From assembly GCA_017794825.1 (NCBI GenBank), contig CP051237.1, positions 1,550,001-1,614,000 of the forward strand: DNA of 64,000 nt. Reading direction: 5' to 3'. Origin of the DNA: Pararhizobium sp. (GTDB lineage: Bacteria; Pseudomonadota; Alphaproteobacteria; Rhizobiales; Rhizobiaceae). Both the position numbers and the translations under genes were made by a program. Within the stretch, counting starts at the first letter, position 1; every line of letters starts with the position of its first letter. Positions 1 through 8,644 of the stretch are shown one piece after another. Below the pieces are notes generated by a model. It had not been told where the DNA came from and did not search any database. It saw only the letters and a program-made list of their open reading frames with translations.

Positions 1-1304
1 TCTTCATACGCCTTGCAGATCTCGGCTTCCGTCTTGCCCTCCAGCACCTTGATCTCGCCGAGTTTGTGCTGACGGTAGACGTCCGCGAACGCGCCCGGAA
101 ACCAGCCGGTGACGGTCTCGTCGGACGAGAACCGGTCGAGCGCCTCCTCAAGCGACTGCGGCAACCTGACGAAACCGCGCGAGGCGAGGTCGCCGGCGGC
201 GAGAAGCGACAGATCCTCTTCCGTCGCCTTCGGGCATTCCAGGCCTTCCTCGACGCCCTGCACGCCTGCATGGATAATCGCGGCCAGCGCCAGATACGGG
301 CTCGCCGCGGCGTCCGCCGCGCGGAATTCGAAATTGAACTGCTCCGCCCGGCCGACGTCGCTGACGTCGCTTGTCGGACAGATCCGCACGGACGCTTCTC
401 GATCGCGAAAACCCAGATTGTTGAAGGCCGCGCTCCAGCGGTGCGGCGTCAACCTGGTATAGGAGACGACGCTTGGAGCGGTCAGGGCGACAATCCGGTC
501 AAGATATTTGAGAATGCCGGCAATGAATTGCCCGGCGACCGCGCTGAGACCATAAGCACCATCGGCGTCCCAGGTTCGCGGAGCGCCTGACTGATCCTGC
601 AGACTGAGATGAACATGAACGCCGTTGCCGACCCCTGCGGGATCACGAAGCGGCGTAAAACTGGCGCGGCGGCCGAGACGCGCCGCAGTTTCCTGAACAA
701 GTTCACGGACGATTGCAGCCTGGTCCGCGATACGCACCTTTGTCGACGGGCCGATGGTCACCTCGTACTGATCCGCGCCGAATTCCTTCATGAACGTGTC
801 GGCCTTCAATCCGGCCTCCCCGAAGACCGAAAACAGGGTCTCGGCAAACACTCTTTCCGCGCGAAACCCGGCAGTCGTGTAAGCGCTGCCGGGCGGGCAG
901 CCGCCATCGGTAAACTGGAATTCATGCTCGAAAGCGCCCTTCAGATGCAATCCCGTCACGTTTTCGAGACGCGCAAGCGCCTGCTTCAGGATCGACCGGG
1001 TACAGCATTCCCAGGGCTCTCCGGACGTCGTCAGGATATCGCCGATAACGAACTGCTCCGCCGGACCGTCATCGCCGAAATCCGCCCTGACGAGCGCCGA
1101 CGGATCGGGAATGAGAACGAGGTCGCCAAGGGCGCCGTAGGGACTTTCGGCAATGACGTCGAAACAGGTGATCTGAACATTGGTCGGCGTCCATCCGACG
1201 CCGCGCTTCAATCGCTTTTCGAATTCATGCGCGGGAAACGCCTTTCCGCGCATCTTGCCGGCGAGGTCGCTCGTCGCGGCGATTATCATCGGTTCATGTC
1301 TCAT
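1..1304 (-). CDS. Glutamine synthetase family ligase (PuuA/GlnA-like), 3' end outside window
   Basis: Reading the reverse strand from the ATG at 1304 gives about 434 residues with no stop, so the last few residues lie beyond base 1. The N-terminal beta-grasp half is followed by a glutamine-synthetase catalytic half. Recognisable parts are a PWECC motif near residue 98, GNGVHVHLSL (the nucleotide/glutamate-binding strand) in the middle, and FEFRAADAAASPYLALAA, the usual RxxD...PYLALAA arginine region. The family joins glutamate to ammonia or an amine using ATP. The divergence from housekeeping GlnA and the catabolic context suggest a gamma-glutamyl-amine or similar ligase rather than nitrogen assimilation. 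Its ATG overlaps the TGA of the upstream RpiR gene (ATGA), so the two are translationally coupled. The specific substrate cannot be told from sequence. Confidence 0.85.
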   Translation of the reverse strand, partial: MRHEPMIIAATSDLAGKMRGKAFPAHEFEKRLKRGVGWTPTNVQITCFDVIAESPYGALGDLVLIPDPSALVRADFGDDGPAEQFVIGDILTTSGEPWECCTRSILKQALARLENVTGLHLKGAFEHEFQFTDGGCPPGSAYTTAGFRAERVFAETLFSVFGEAGLKADTFMKEFGADQYEVTIGPSTKVRIADQAAIVRELVQETAARLGRRASFTPLRDPAGVGNGVHVHLSLQDQSGAPRTWDADGAYGLSAVAGQFIAGILKYLDRIVALTAPSVVSYTRLTPHRWSAAFNNLGFRDREASVRICPTSDVSDVGRAEQFNFEFRAADAAASPYLALAAIIHAGVQGVEEGLECPKATEEDLSLLAAGDLASRGFVRLPQSLEEALDRFSSDETVTGWFPGAFADVYRQHKLGEIKVLEGKTEAEICKAYE

Positions 1305-2149
1305 TTTTTATCCGTTTCCTGGTGAAGTCTGAAGCCGTCCCACTGACCAATCCTGCTTCTGGTCGCCTCCCAGTCCTGCTCGGATACCTTGGAGATCATC
1401 GCCTCGACCAGCGCCACAGCGCCGCAACTGGAATCCCACGCCGTTCCGCTCTCGATCGGCAAGGCGAGCACTTCCGTCGCATGGCGTGCGATTGGCGAGA
1501 GCCATTTGTCGGTGATCACGATAACCTGCGAACCGCGCTCGCGGGCGGCCATGCCCGCCAGTTTCTCAAGACGCGGATCGTAACGCCGGAAATCCATCAT
1601 GATGAGTATGTCCTGCGAACGCATGCGCAGCAGATATTCCGGCCAGACCTCCGGGTCGGGCGGCAGGTGATAGACGTCACGGCGAATCTGGCGCAGATGC
1701 CGTCCGAGATATTGCATGACGGTGTCGCTGATGCGTCCGCCGATCAGATAGACAGCCCGCTTCTTGTCCGCCGTCAGCGCGCACACGCGGTTGAACTGGG
1801 CTTCCGTAACCGCCTTGGACACTTGCTGCAGTAGAACGGAGGTGTTGTTCAGATAACCTTCGAGAAATCCGCTTCCGATCGGCTTGGTGCGGCGGCGCAG
1901 CTCGACCGGCGACTGCTGTCCTTCCTTGAGCTCGCTTATCAGACGGCGTTGGAAATCCTGGTAACCGTTGCAACCGAGCTTTTGAATGAAACGGGTGATG
2001 GTCGGCGCAGAAATGTGGGTTTTCTCGGCGAGCGTCTGTATGGGCTCGAGCCCGGCGAACGGATAGTCCGCCAGCAGCGCGGAGGCCAGTTTGCGCTCCG
2101 TCGCCGTAAGGCTGTCGGACATTTCCCCGATTTGCTGTCGCAGGTCCAT
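1301..2149 (-). CDS. RpiR-family transcriptional regulator (HTH + SIS)
   Basis: This is about 282 residues. The first ~80 form the RpiR helix-turn-helix (LAEKTHISAPTITRFIQKLG). The C-terminal half is a SIS sugar-isomerase fold (YLIGGRISDTVMQYLGRHL) that normally binds a phosphosugar or other effector. I place the start at the ATG at 2149, 10 bases after AAGGGA. A GTG at 2185 is in frame, but it would lie within the bidirectional promoter. The gene is divergent from the amidohydrolase operon at 2275 and overlaps the downstream GS-like ligase by 4 bases, so it is the obvious local regulator of both arms. RpiR regulators often control sugar or amino-compound catabolism; here the ligand is unknown. 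Confidence 0.88.
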   Translation of the reverse strand: MDLRQQIGEMSDSLTATERKLASALLADYPFAGLEPIQTLAEKTHISAPTITRFIQKLGCNGYQDFQRRLISELKEGQQSPVELRRRTKPIGSGFLEGYLNNTSVLLQQVSKAVTEAQFNRVCALTADKKRAVYLIGGRISDTVMQYLGRHLRQIRRDVYHLPPDPEVWPEYLLRMRSQDILIMMDFRRYDPRLEKLAGMAARERGSQVIVITDKWLSPIARHATEVLALPIESGTAWDSSCGAVALVEAMISKVSEQDWEATRSRIGQWDGFRLHQETDKK

Positions 2150-2188
2150 CGCGATGTAATCCCTTGAAGAGCGCCAAACTCTCACTTT

Positions 2189-2247
2189 GAAAATATTTCG
2201 TCAATATCGAATATTTCGTTGACATTGATCGAATGTTTTCATCTACT
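2189..2247 (+). promoter_or_regulatory. Promoter with adjacent RpiR-type operator repeats
   Basis: TTGACA at 2219-2224, a 17-base spacer and TCTACT at 2242-2247 form a good sigma-70 promoter firing right. Just upstream are two near-palindromes, GAAAATATTTC (2189-2199) and CGAATATTTCG (2208-2218). They share ATATTTCGT with an 18-base period, and a weaker copy, TCGAATGTTTTC, sits at 2229-2240 inside the spacer. GAAA/TTTC-type dyads are common RpiR targets, so these are likely operators for the adjacent regulator. The promoter position also rules out an upstream in-frame start at 2233 for the first operon gene. Confidence 0.55.
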
Positions 2248-2274
2248 GCCTTTCAACCAGAGGGCAATAAACAT

Positions 2275-3057
2275 ATGACGTTGTATGCCATGAGGCATGA
2301 TCGTTCCCTGTTGCGAAATGACGATCCACAACCTTTCGAGGTTGTGAACGCCGACAGCGCATCGCCGGTCCTGCTGGTGTGCGAGCATGCGGGGCGCGCT
2401 ATTCCTTCCGACCTCAAGGATCTTGGGCTGACGCCGCAAATCATGGACATGCATATCGCCTACGACATCGGCGCGGGCGCCGTGGCGCGGCGCGTCGCCG
2501 AAGCTCTCGATGCGCCGCTGGTGCTTCAGCCCTACAGCCGGCTGGTGATCGACTGCAACCGCCCGGTCGAAGCGGCTGACGCGATTCCGGAAACCAGCGA
2601 CGGCGTATCGGTGCCGGGAAACCGGAACCTGACGCAAGTAAGCCGCAGAAGCCGTGTGGAGGCCATTTTCGAACCCTTTCACCGGACGATTTCCGAGTTG
2701 ATCGAGAAGTCGCACCGAACAACCCTCGTCGCCATCCACAGTTTCACGAGGCATTTCAGCGGACTGCAGCGCCTGTGGGACGTCGGCTTCGCCTTTCGCG
2801 CCGATCGACAGACCGCAGAGTTTCTTGCCGACCAGTTGCGCCGTCGAGACCCGTCGCTCCTGATCGGCATGAACGAGCCCTATGCGATCGACGCCTCGGA
2901 CTGGTCCATACCGGCTCACGGAGAGGGACGGAAACTGGCGCACAGCCTCATCGAAATCCGCAACGATCATCTGCGGGACGAGAACGGCCAGCGTCACTGG
3001 GCTGACCTGCTCAGCGGCGCCATCGAGGAACTGGCTTCAAGAAAGGCGCCATCATGA
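2275..3057 (+). CDS. N-formylglutamate amidohydrolase family enzyme
   Basis: This is about 260 residues of the FGase family, which hydrolyses N-formyl-L-glutamate or related N-acyl amino acids. Typical landmarks are LLVCEHAGRAIPSDL near the N-terminus (metal-binding His), VAIHSFTRHFSG, RLWDVGFAF, and IEIRNDHLRDENGQRHWADL near the C-terminus. The start at 2275 follows AGAGGG at a spacing of 10 and lies downstream of the promoter; an alternative ATG is at 2290. No hut genes are present, so a classical histidine-degradation role is unlikely. It is the first gene of an operon with two further amide hydrolases and an amino-acid-type importer, which suggests it removes an N-acyl group from the imported compound. 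The stop overlaps the next start (ATGA). Confidence 0.85.
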   Translation: MTLYAMRHDRSLLRNDDPQPFEVVNADSASPVLLVCEHAGRAIPSDLKDLGLTPQIMDMHIAYDIGAGAVARRVAEALDAPLVLQPYSRLVIDCNRPVEAADAIPETSDGVSVPGNRNLTQVSRRSRVEAIFEPFHRTISELIEKSHRTTLVAIHSFTRHFSGLQRLWDVGFAFRADRQTAEFLADQLRRRDPSLLIGMNEPYAIDASDWSIPAHGEGRKLAHSLIEIRNDHLRDENGQRHWADLLSGAIEELASRKAPS

Positions 3058-3701
3058 CATTGACCCGCGACCTGCCTCTGACGCCCGAGCACTCCGCGCT
3101 GCTGTTCATCGACGTTCAGAATTTCTGCGCGCGACGCGACGGCGGCGAGTTCAAGCATCTCGACGACGGCGCGTTCGACGCGAAATACGGCTGGTTCTAC
3201 GACCAGTTCAGGACACGCATATTGCCCAACATGCAACGCCTTCAGAAGGGATGCCGAGACGCCGGCATCGAAGTGCTCTACACGACGATCGAGAGCCTGA
3301 CGAAAGACGGGCGCGATCGCAGTCTCGATTACAAGATCACCGGTTTTCATGTTCCCAAAGGATCATGGGACGGCAAGGTCATCGACGAACTGGCGCCGGC
3401 CGACGACGAGATCGTGCTCCCGAAGACATCGTCCTCCGTCTTCGTCTCGACGCACATCGACTATCTCCTGCGCAATCTCGGCGTCCGACAACTCGTCATC
3501 AGCGGTCTTGTGACGGATCAGTGCGTGGAGAGCGCCGTCAGGGACGCGTGCGACCTCGGTTATCTCGTGACACTGGTTGTGGACGCCTGCGCCACCTACT
3601 CGCAATTCCGGCACGACCATTCGCTTTCGGCGATAAAGGGGTACTGCCGACAGGTGACTACCGATCAACTCCTCAACGAACTTGGACAGGAGGCAGCATG
3701 A
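3054..3701 (+). CDS. Isochorismatase-family cysteine hydrolase (amidase-like)
   Basis: A 215-residue cytoplasmic alpha/beta hydrolase of the isochorismatase superfamily. The Asp-Lys-Cys triad is visible: D in LLFIDVQNFC, K in VLPKTSSS, and C in LVTDQCVESAVRDA. Members acting in catabolic operons are usually amidases (N-carbamoylsarcosine, ureidoacrylate, nicotinamide or biuret type). It overlaps the genes on both sides by 4 bases (ATGA), so it is tightly coupled to the FGase-like and M20 enzymes. The substrate is likely an N-carbamoyl or other amide intermediate of the same pathway, which is inference from context. Confidence 0.88.
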   Translation: MTLTRDLPLTPEHSALLFIDVQNFCARRDGGEFKHLDDGAFDAKYGWFYDQFRTRILPNMQRLQKGCRDAGIEVLYTTIESLTKDGRDRSLDYKITGFHVPKGSWDGKVIDELAPADDEIVLPKTSSSVFVSTHIDYLLRNLGVRQLVISGLVTDQCVESAVRDACDLGYLVTLVVDACATYSQFRHDHSLSAIKGYCRQVTTDQLLNELGQEAA

Positions 3702-5008
3702 GCACCGCTATCGAAGCCGTCTGGAAAGCCATAGACAATGATCCGGATTTCGTTCTCGAACTGACGCAGGAACTGGTGCGGGTTCCCTCGGTCAATCCGA
3801 AATTCCAGGTCGATCCGAAGCTCAACCGCGAACCGGAAGTGCAGGACATCATCCAGAAGCAACTCGAATCCGATGGATTTACGACGGAGCGCTGGGACGT
3901 ATTCCCCGATCGGCCCAATGTCATCGGCGAATGGGAAGGCTCCGATGAAAAGAGCCTGATCCTGTGCGGTCATATCGATGTCGTTCCGGTCGGAGACGAT
4001 TCCCACTGGACGAAAGAACCGTTCGGCGGCGAGGTCGCAGACGGGCGGATCTGGGGACGCGGCGCCATTGACATGAAGAGCGGCGTCGCCGCCTGCATTG
4101 CCGCGGCGCGCGCCATCCGGAAAGCCGGCGTCGAACTGGACGGCCGGCTGGCGATCCACAGCGTCGTCGACGAGGAGGCCGGCGGTTTCGGCGCCATTGA
4201 TATTGTCCGCAACAAGAGACTGGCCAAACGGGCGATCATCGCAGAACCCACCTGGGGCAACGTCGTGCCGGCCGAGGGCGGATTGACCTGGGCGCGCGTC
4301 ACCATTTTCGGAAAGCAGGCGCACGCCGGCTGGCGCTTCAATTCGATCTGGCCGCAGGCGCATACCAAGGATCGCGTCGAACCAGGCGTCAACGCCATCG
4401 AACTGGCGAACCGGTTCCTGAACGCCCTGCGGGATTTCGAGGCAAGCCGGTGCCGCGACCACTGGCATCCGCTGGTGCCTCCGGGGCTTGCAACAATCAA
4501 TCCCGGCGTTATCCGGGGCGGAGCCGGCATGGGCGAGGACGGCAATCCGATCATCATGTCCAACGCCGCGATCATCTCCGACGTCGTGACGATCGATCTC
4601 GACTACAAGTTCATGCCCGACGAGGATTTCGACGACGTGAAGGCCGAGTTCGAGGCGTTCCTGCAGAATTTCGCGGCCATGGACCCATGGATGCGCGAAC
4701 ACCCGCCAAAAGTTCTCTGGGACCTGTTCGACCTCAACTTCCCGCCCATGAATACGCCGATCGACCATCCGCTGGTTACATCCATCTGCGACAGGGCCGG
4801 TCAGGTCCAGAAGACGGCGCCGGTCGTCAAGGGATTCGAGGCCGTGACCGACGCCGCCCACTACGCCGGCGCCGGGGTGGACGCGGTGATCTACGGCGCG
4901 ACCGGAGACGGCTTCCACGCCTATGACGAATGCGTCGATATCGAAAGTCTCATCGAGTCGACCAAGGTCATCGCTGCAGCGGTGATCGACAATTGCGGCA
5001 CCAGATAA
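3698..5008 (+). CDS. M20-family metallo-amidohydrolase (ArgE/DapE-like)
   Basis: A 436-residue zinc-dependent deacylase/peptidase. Metal-binding motifs of the M20 family are present: LCGHIDVVPVG (His), GRGAIDMKSG (bridging Asp), VVDEEAGGFGA (catalytic Glu plus ligand) and GDGFHAYDE near the C-terminus (last His). The central dimerisation domain starts at GGLTWARVTIFGKQAHAG. The start at 3698 follows GGACAGGAGG and overlaps the previous stop (ATGA); the open frame runs much further upstream, but that part is out-of-frame reading of the two preceding genes. The family removes acyl, succinyl or carbamoyl groups from amino acids. The exact reaction here is unknown. Confidence 0.88.
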   Translation: MSTAIEAVWKAIDNDPDFVLELTQELVRVPSVNPKFQVDPKLNREPEVQDIIQKQLESDGFTTERWDVFPDRPNVIGEWEGSDEKSLILCGHIDVVPVGDDSHWTKEPFGGEVADGRIWGRGAIDMKSGVAACIAAARAIRKAGVELDGRLAIHSVVDEEAGGFGAIDIVRNKRLAKRAIIAEPTWGNVVPAEGGLTWARVTIFGKQAHAGWRFNSIWPQAHTKDRVEPGVNAIELANRFLNALRDFEASRCRDHWHPLVPPGLATINPGVIRGGAGMGEDGNPIIMSNAAIISDVVTIDLDYKFMPDEDFDDVKAEFEAFLQNFAAMDPWMREHPPKVLWDLFDLNFPPMNTPIDHPLVTSICDRAGQVQKTAPVVKGFEAVTDAAHYAGAGVDAVIYGATGDGFHAYDECVDIESLIESTKVIAAAVIDNCGTR

Positions 5009-5037
5009 TGCAAAACCCGATCAACAAGGAGAAAGCT

Positions 5038-6270
5038 ATGTTGAACAGACAAATGCTGCTTGGCGCTGCTTCCGCGCTGATTCTGGCCTGCTCGGCAGGC
5101 ATGGCGCAGGCCGATGTCGTAAAAATCGGCGTACTGGCGCCGGTCACCGGCAAGGCCGCGGCCGACGGACAGGAAATGGTCAACGGCGCCCAACTCGCCG
5201 TCGACGAACTGAACGCCAATGGCGGGATCGACGGCAACACGTTCGAACTCGTCGTCGGCGATGTCGGCGATGCAAGCGCCGACGCCGTAGCGACCGCCGC
5301 CGAGCGCCTGCTCGGCGACCGCGACATGGGCGCGATCATGACGGGCTACGCTTCGGGATCGAACTTCGAGATCGAGATGATGGCCGAACAGGAGATGATC
5401 TATCTGATTTCGTCGAACTCGTCGCAAACGGAGGCAATCATCTCTCCCAGCCCCGAAGATTTCATGACGGTGTGGTCAACCACCCCCTCCTATGACGGCT
5501 ACAACACCGAGATCGTCCCGGTGATCGAGGGTCTCGCCGAAGCCGGCAAGCTTACACTTCCGAACAAAAAGGTCGCGATCATCGCATCCGACAATCCCTA
5601 TTCCAAGGGCATAGCCGAAGGCATGGTCGAGTCATTCACCAAGGCTGGATGGGACGTTACCGAGAACGACCTCGTTCCCTTCGGCGAAATCAACGACTGG
5701 CGCGCCTTTCTTGCAAAGATCCGCCAGGATCCCCCGGCGGTTCTCATCAACACCGACTATGTTTCAGCCAACGCGGCGACCTTCATGACGCAGTTCATGG
5801 AAGACCCGACGAACAGTCTCGTGTTCATCCAGTACGCGCCGTCGGTTCCGGAGTTCCTTGAACTGACCAAGGAGAAATCCTCGGGCGTGGTCTACAATTT
5901 GCTGGGCGGCGTCCTGAACACGCCCTCCAACCAGCGGGCCGCCGAGGTGCTTGAAAAATATAAGACAGCTTACGGCGCCGAACCCGGCTCCTATGGCCCA
6001 TTGCTCTACGAGCAGGTGATGATCTACGCCAATGCTCTTGACGAGGTAGGCGATCCCTCCAAAAAGCTTGAAATCGGCGAGGCGATCGGAAAATCGAGCA
6101 CTCAGACCGCAACAGGCACCATCCAGTTCGATCCGGCCACGCATCTCTCCGTCCAGAGCAACGACGGCGTGCCGATCCAGTTCTACCAGATCCGCGACGG
6201 CGAACGCATCCTGTTCTACCCGGACAAATACGCAACGGGCGAGTTCGAACAGCCGTCCTGGATGAAATAG
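5038..6270 (+). CDS. ABC transporter substrate-binding protein, HAAT/Liv type
   Basis: A 410-residue type I periplasmic binding protein of the hydrophobic amino acid/amide family. It has a Sec signal peptide with predicted cleavage after AQA (residue ~25), then VVKIGVLAPVTGKAAADGQEM, the typical first strand of LivJ/AmiC-like proteins. AAGGAG stands 6-7 bases before the ATG. It follows three hydrolase genes and precedes the rest of its importer, so its ligand is presumably the substrate of those enzymes. It is divergent enough from LivJ that branched-chain amino acids should not be assumed. Confidence 0.88.
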   Translation: MLNRQMLLGAASALILACSAGMAQADVVKIGVLAPVTGKAAADGQEMVNGAQLAVDELNANGGIDGNTFELVVGDVGDASADAVATAAERLLGDRDMGAIMTGYASGSNFEIEMMAEQEMIYLISSNSSQTEAIISPSPEDFMTVWSTTPSYDGYNTEIVPVIEGLAEAGKLTLPNKKVAIIASDNPYSKGIAEGMVESFTKAGWDVTENDLVPFGEINDWRAFLAKIRQDPPAVLINTDYVSANAATFMTQFMEDPTNSLVFIQYAPSVPEFLELTKEKSSGVVYNLLGGVLNTPSNQRAAEVLEKYKTAYGAEPGSYGPLLYEQVMIYANALDEVGDPSKKLEIGEAIGKSSTQTATGTIQFDPATHLSVQSNDGVPIQFYQIRDGERILFYPDKYATGEFEQPSWMK

Positions 6271-6280
6271 CAACCGAAAG

Positions 6281-6306
6281 GCCGGGTCGGATCAGTTCGA
6301 CCCGGC
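6281..6306 (+). other. Intercistronic hairpin after the binding-protein gene
   Basis: GCCGGGTCG (6281-6289) pairs perfectly with CGACCCGGC (6298-6306) over an 8-base loop. No U-run follows, so it is not a classical terminator. Such hairpins between a binding-protein gene and its permease/ATPase genes commonly stabilise the upstream mRNA and raise the binding-protein level; that role is inferred. Confidence 0.55.
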
Positions 6307-6324
6307 TCCCGACCGGTATTCTCA

Positions 6325-7056
6325 ATGACCAATCCGATTATCGAGGTTGTGGACGCCTGCAAATCCTTCGGAGGGCTGCAAGCCGTCAAGAACGTATCGT
6401 TCTCGGTCGAAAGCGGAGAGATATTCGGCATTGCCGGGCCGAACGGCTCGGGCAAGAGCACGCTGTTCAATCTCATGACCGGCATTCCCTACGGTCCGAC
6501 GAGCGGCGAAATACGCTTCGACGGGACCCGCATCGACCGCTGGCCAGCCCATGCAATCGCCAGGTCCGGGCTCTGTCGGACGTTCCAGAAGGATGCCGAG
6601 TTTCCCGATCTCACCGTTCTGGAAACGTTGCTGGTCAGCGCTGTCTATAACGGCGACCTCTCGGCGGCCGAGGCGACGAACGAAGCGCAGCGTGTTCTCG
6701 AACTGGCGCAGTTCGACAAAACCCGCGTGGACATGCTTTCGAGCGAGCTCTCCGTTTATGAAAAGAAACAGCTGATGATCGCCTCGGCGTTGATCTCGAA
6801 GCCGAAGGTTCTGATGCTGGACGAGCCGGCCTCTGGCTTGACGAAGCCGGAAATCGCGAAGCTCGACGCTTTGCTGCTCGGTGTGAACCGGGCCGGCGTC
6901 ACCATTCTGCTGATCGAGCATGTGCTGAGCCTGCTGCTCTCCGTGTCGCAGCGGCTGATCGTGCTCAATCAGGGCGGCATCCTGGCCCAAGGCCTGCCGG
7001 CGGATGTGGTCAAGGACCCGGCGGTCGCGGAAGCCTATCTCGGAGGAGGCGTCTGA
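6325..7056 (+). CDS. ABC transporter ATP-binding protein, LivG type
   Basis: A 243-residue ATPase of the Liv importer. The Walker A motif is GPNGSGKST and Walker B is VLMLDEPASGL, followed by an H-loop in LLIEHVLSLLL. The ABC signature is unusual: the expected LSGGQ/LSYGQ is replaced by ELSVYEKKQLM, with no glycine pair. It lies 54 bases after the binding protein gene, separated by a hairpin, and overlaps the next ATPase gene by one base (TGATG). It works as one half of the LivG/LivF heterodimer driving uptake through the two permeases encoded downstream. Confidence 0.87.
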   Translation: MTNPIIEVVDACKSFGGLQAVKNVSFSVESGEIFGIAGPNGSGKSTLFNLMTGIPYGPTSGEIRFDGTRIDRWPAHAIARSGLCRTFQKDAEFPDLTVLETLLVSAVYNGDLSAAEATNEAQRVLELAQFDKTRVDMLSSELSVYEKKQLMIASALISKPKVLMLDEPASGLTKPEIAKLDALLLGVNRAGVTILLIEHVLSLLLSVSQRLIVLNQGGILAQGLPADVVKDPAVAEAYLGGGV

Positions 7057-7778
7057 TGGAACGGCTTCTCGAGGTTTCCGATCTTTCCGCAGGTTATGGC
7101 GCCGTCACCGTGCTTCGCGGGGTCGATATCCATCTGAACGCAGGCGAGAGCATCGGCCTGTTCGGGCCGAACGGACATGGCAAGACCACCCTGCTCAGAA
7201 CCATTTCAGGCCTGATCCGGCCGACGGCCGGCGCCATTCGGTTTTCCGGGAATGACATTACGGCGGCCAGACCGCCCGACATCGTCAATGCCGGACTGAT
7301 CCACTCGCCGCAAGGCAACACGCTGTTCGGCGACATGCAGGTGCACGAGACGCTCGAGCTGGCGTCGATTTCAAAGCGGGCGAAAGGCGACAGTCGCAAG
7401 AACCTGAAATCCGTCTTCGAACTGTTTCCAAGGCTCGAGGAGCGCCGGACGCAAAAGGCGAGAACCCTTTCGGGCGGCGAACGGCAGATGCTTTCGATCG
7501 GCTGCGCGCTGATGTGCGTTCCGAAACTGCTGATGCTGGACGAACCGACCCTGGGCCTGTCGCCGCGCCTGAAGAAAGAACTCGCCGCCGCAGTCGGTGA
7601 CATCGCCAAAAGCGGCGTGCCGCTGGTGGTCGTGGAGCAGGATGTCGAGTTTCTGATGGCGTTGACGGATCGGCTCTACATGATCGAGCACGGCGAGGTC
7701 GTCAGGGAGATCGACAAGGCCAACGCGCCTGACCACGAGGAGGTCATGAAACTCTATTTCGGCGAGGTCTCCCATTGA
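7056..7778 (+). CDS. ABC transporter ATP-binding protein, LivF type
   Basis: A 240-residue second ATPase of the importer. Motifs are complete: Walker A GPNGHGKTT, signature LSGGERQML, Walker B LLMLDEPTLGLSP and a VVEQDVEFLM switch region. With a canonical signature here and a degenerate one in the LivG partner, the heterodimer may have one weakened ATP site. The start shares a base with the previous stop, and its TGA overlaps the TTG start of the permease gene. Confidence 0.88.
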   Translation: MERLLEVSDLSAGYGAVTVLRGVDIHLNAGESIGLFGPNGHGKTTLLRTISGLIRPTAGAIRFSGNDITAARPPDIVNAGLIHSPQGNTLFGDMQVHETLELASISKRAKGDSRKNLKSVFELFPRLEERRTQKARTLSGGERQMLSIGCALMCVPKLLMLDEPTLGLSPRLKKELAAAVGDIAKSGVPLVVVEQDVEFLMALTDRLYMIEHGEVVREIDKANAPDHEEVMKLYFGEVSH

Positions 7779-8644
7779 TCGACACGCTTTTTGCGACCCT
7801 TGTTTCGGGACTTGTGCTCGGCTCGCTTTACGCCCTGATGGCGAGCGGCCTCAGCGTGGTCTGGACAACGCTCGGCGTCTTCAATTTCGCGCATGGCGCC
7901 TTGATGATGATCGGCGCTTTTCTGGCATGGACGCTGGTGGAACCGGCGGGCCTGCCCCTGCCGGTGGGCATCCTGTGCGGCGCGCTCGGCGCCGCAGCCC
8001 TCGGCATCGTGATCGAACGTCTGCTCGTGCGACCCTATTACGGCAACCGCAACATGCTGCTGATCACCGTGATGACGACGCTCGCGGCCATGATCATCCT
8101 GGAAAAGAGCGCCCAGATGATCTGGGGAGCGCGCCTCAAGCAGCTGCCGCGACTGATCGACGACGAGATTTCGATCGCAAGCGCCACCATCTCCGCCCAT
8201 GAAGCCGTCATGATCGTGCTTGCGCCGCTGGTGCTTGCGGCGATCTGGGCCTTCACCGTCAGAACCAATATCGGGCGGTCGCTGCGGGCGGTGGGCCAGA
8301 ACCAGGATTCGGCGGCGCTGATCGGGATCAACGTGCCCTTCGCCTTTGCGCTGGCCTTCGGGATTTCGGCGGCGCTGGCGGGCCTGACGGGCGCGCTGCT
8401 CGGCTCGATCCGCTTCATCACGCCCTCCATGGGCGCCGATCCGCTAACCAAGGCGATGATCGTGGTGATTTTCGGCGGGCTCGGCAGTCTCGGCGCGACC
8501 GCCGGCGCGGCCTATCTGATCGGCGTCATCGAAGCTATCCTCGTCCTCTGGCTCGGGCTCTACTGGACGCCCTTCGTGCTGTTCCTGATCATGATCGTCG
8601 TCCTCGTCTTCAGGCCGAACGGAATCTTCGGAGGCAACCAATGA
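7775..8644 (+). CDS. ABC transporter permease, LivH type
   Basis: A 289-residue inner-membrane permease with about eight hydrophobic helices. LivH family landmarks include the N-terminal GLVLGSLYALMASGLS and the cytoplasmic loop SLRAVGQNQDSAALIGI. It starts with TTG, and the TTGA overlap with the previous gene's stop implies translational coupling; no better ATG exists close by. It forms the transmembrane channel with the LivM-type protein encoded next. Confidence 0.87.
   Translation: MIDTLFATLVSGLVLGSLYALMASGLSVVWTTLGVFNFAHGALMMIGAFLAWTLVEPAGLPLPVGILCGALGAAALGIVIERLLVRPYYGNRNMLLITVMTTLAAMIILEKSAQMIWGARLKQLPRLIDDEISIASATISAHEAVMIVLAPLVLAAIWAFTVRTNIGRSLRAVGQNQDSAALIGINVPFAFALAFGISAALAGLTGALLGSIRFITPSMGADPLTKAMIVVIFGGLGSLGATAGAAYLIGVIEAILVLWLGLYWTPFVLFLIMIVVLVFRPNGIFGGNQ

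Noticed and set aside
66..1325. Two rightward open frames over the left edge
   Set aside because: The reverse strand carries a continuous glutamine-synthetase-like protein; the rightward frames are its antisense shadows.
2882..3697. Long N-terminal extension in frame with the M20 enzyme
   Set aside because: It reads the FGase-like and isochorismatase-like genes out of frame and is Arg-rich shadow sequence; the real start at 3698 has a strong RBS and an ATGA overlap.
3665..4918. 417-codon open frame antisense to the M20 gene
   Set aside because: Mirror of a high-GC coding region; no protein family character, whereas the sense strand has complete M20 motifs.
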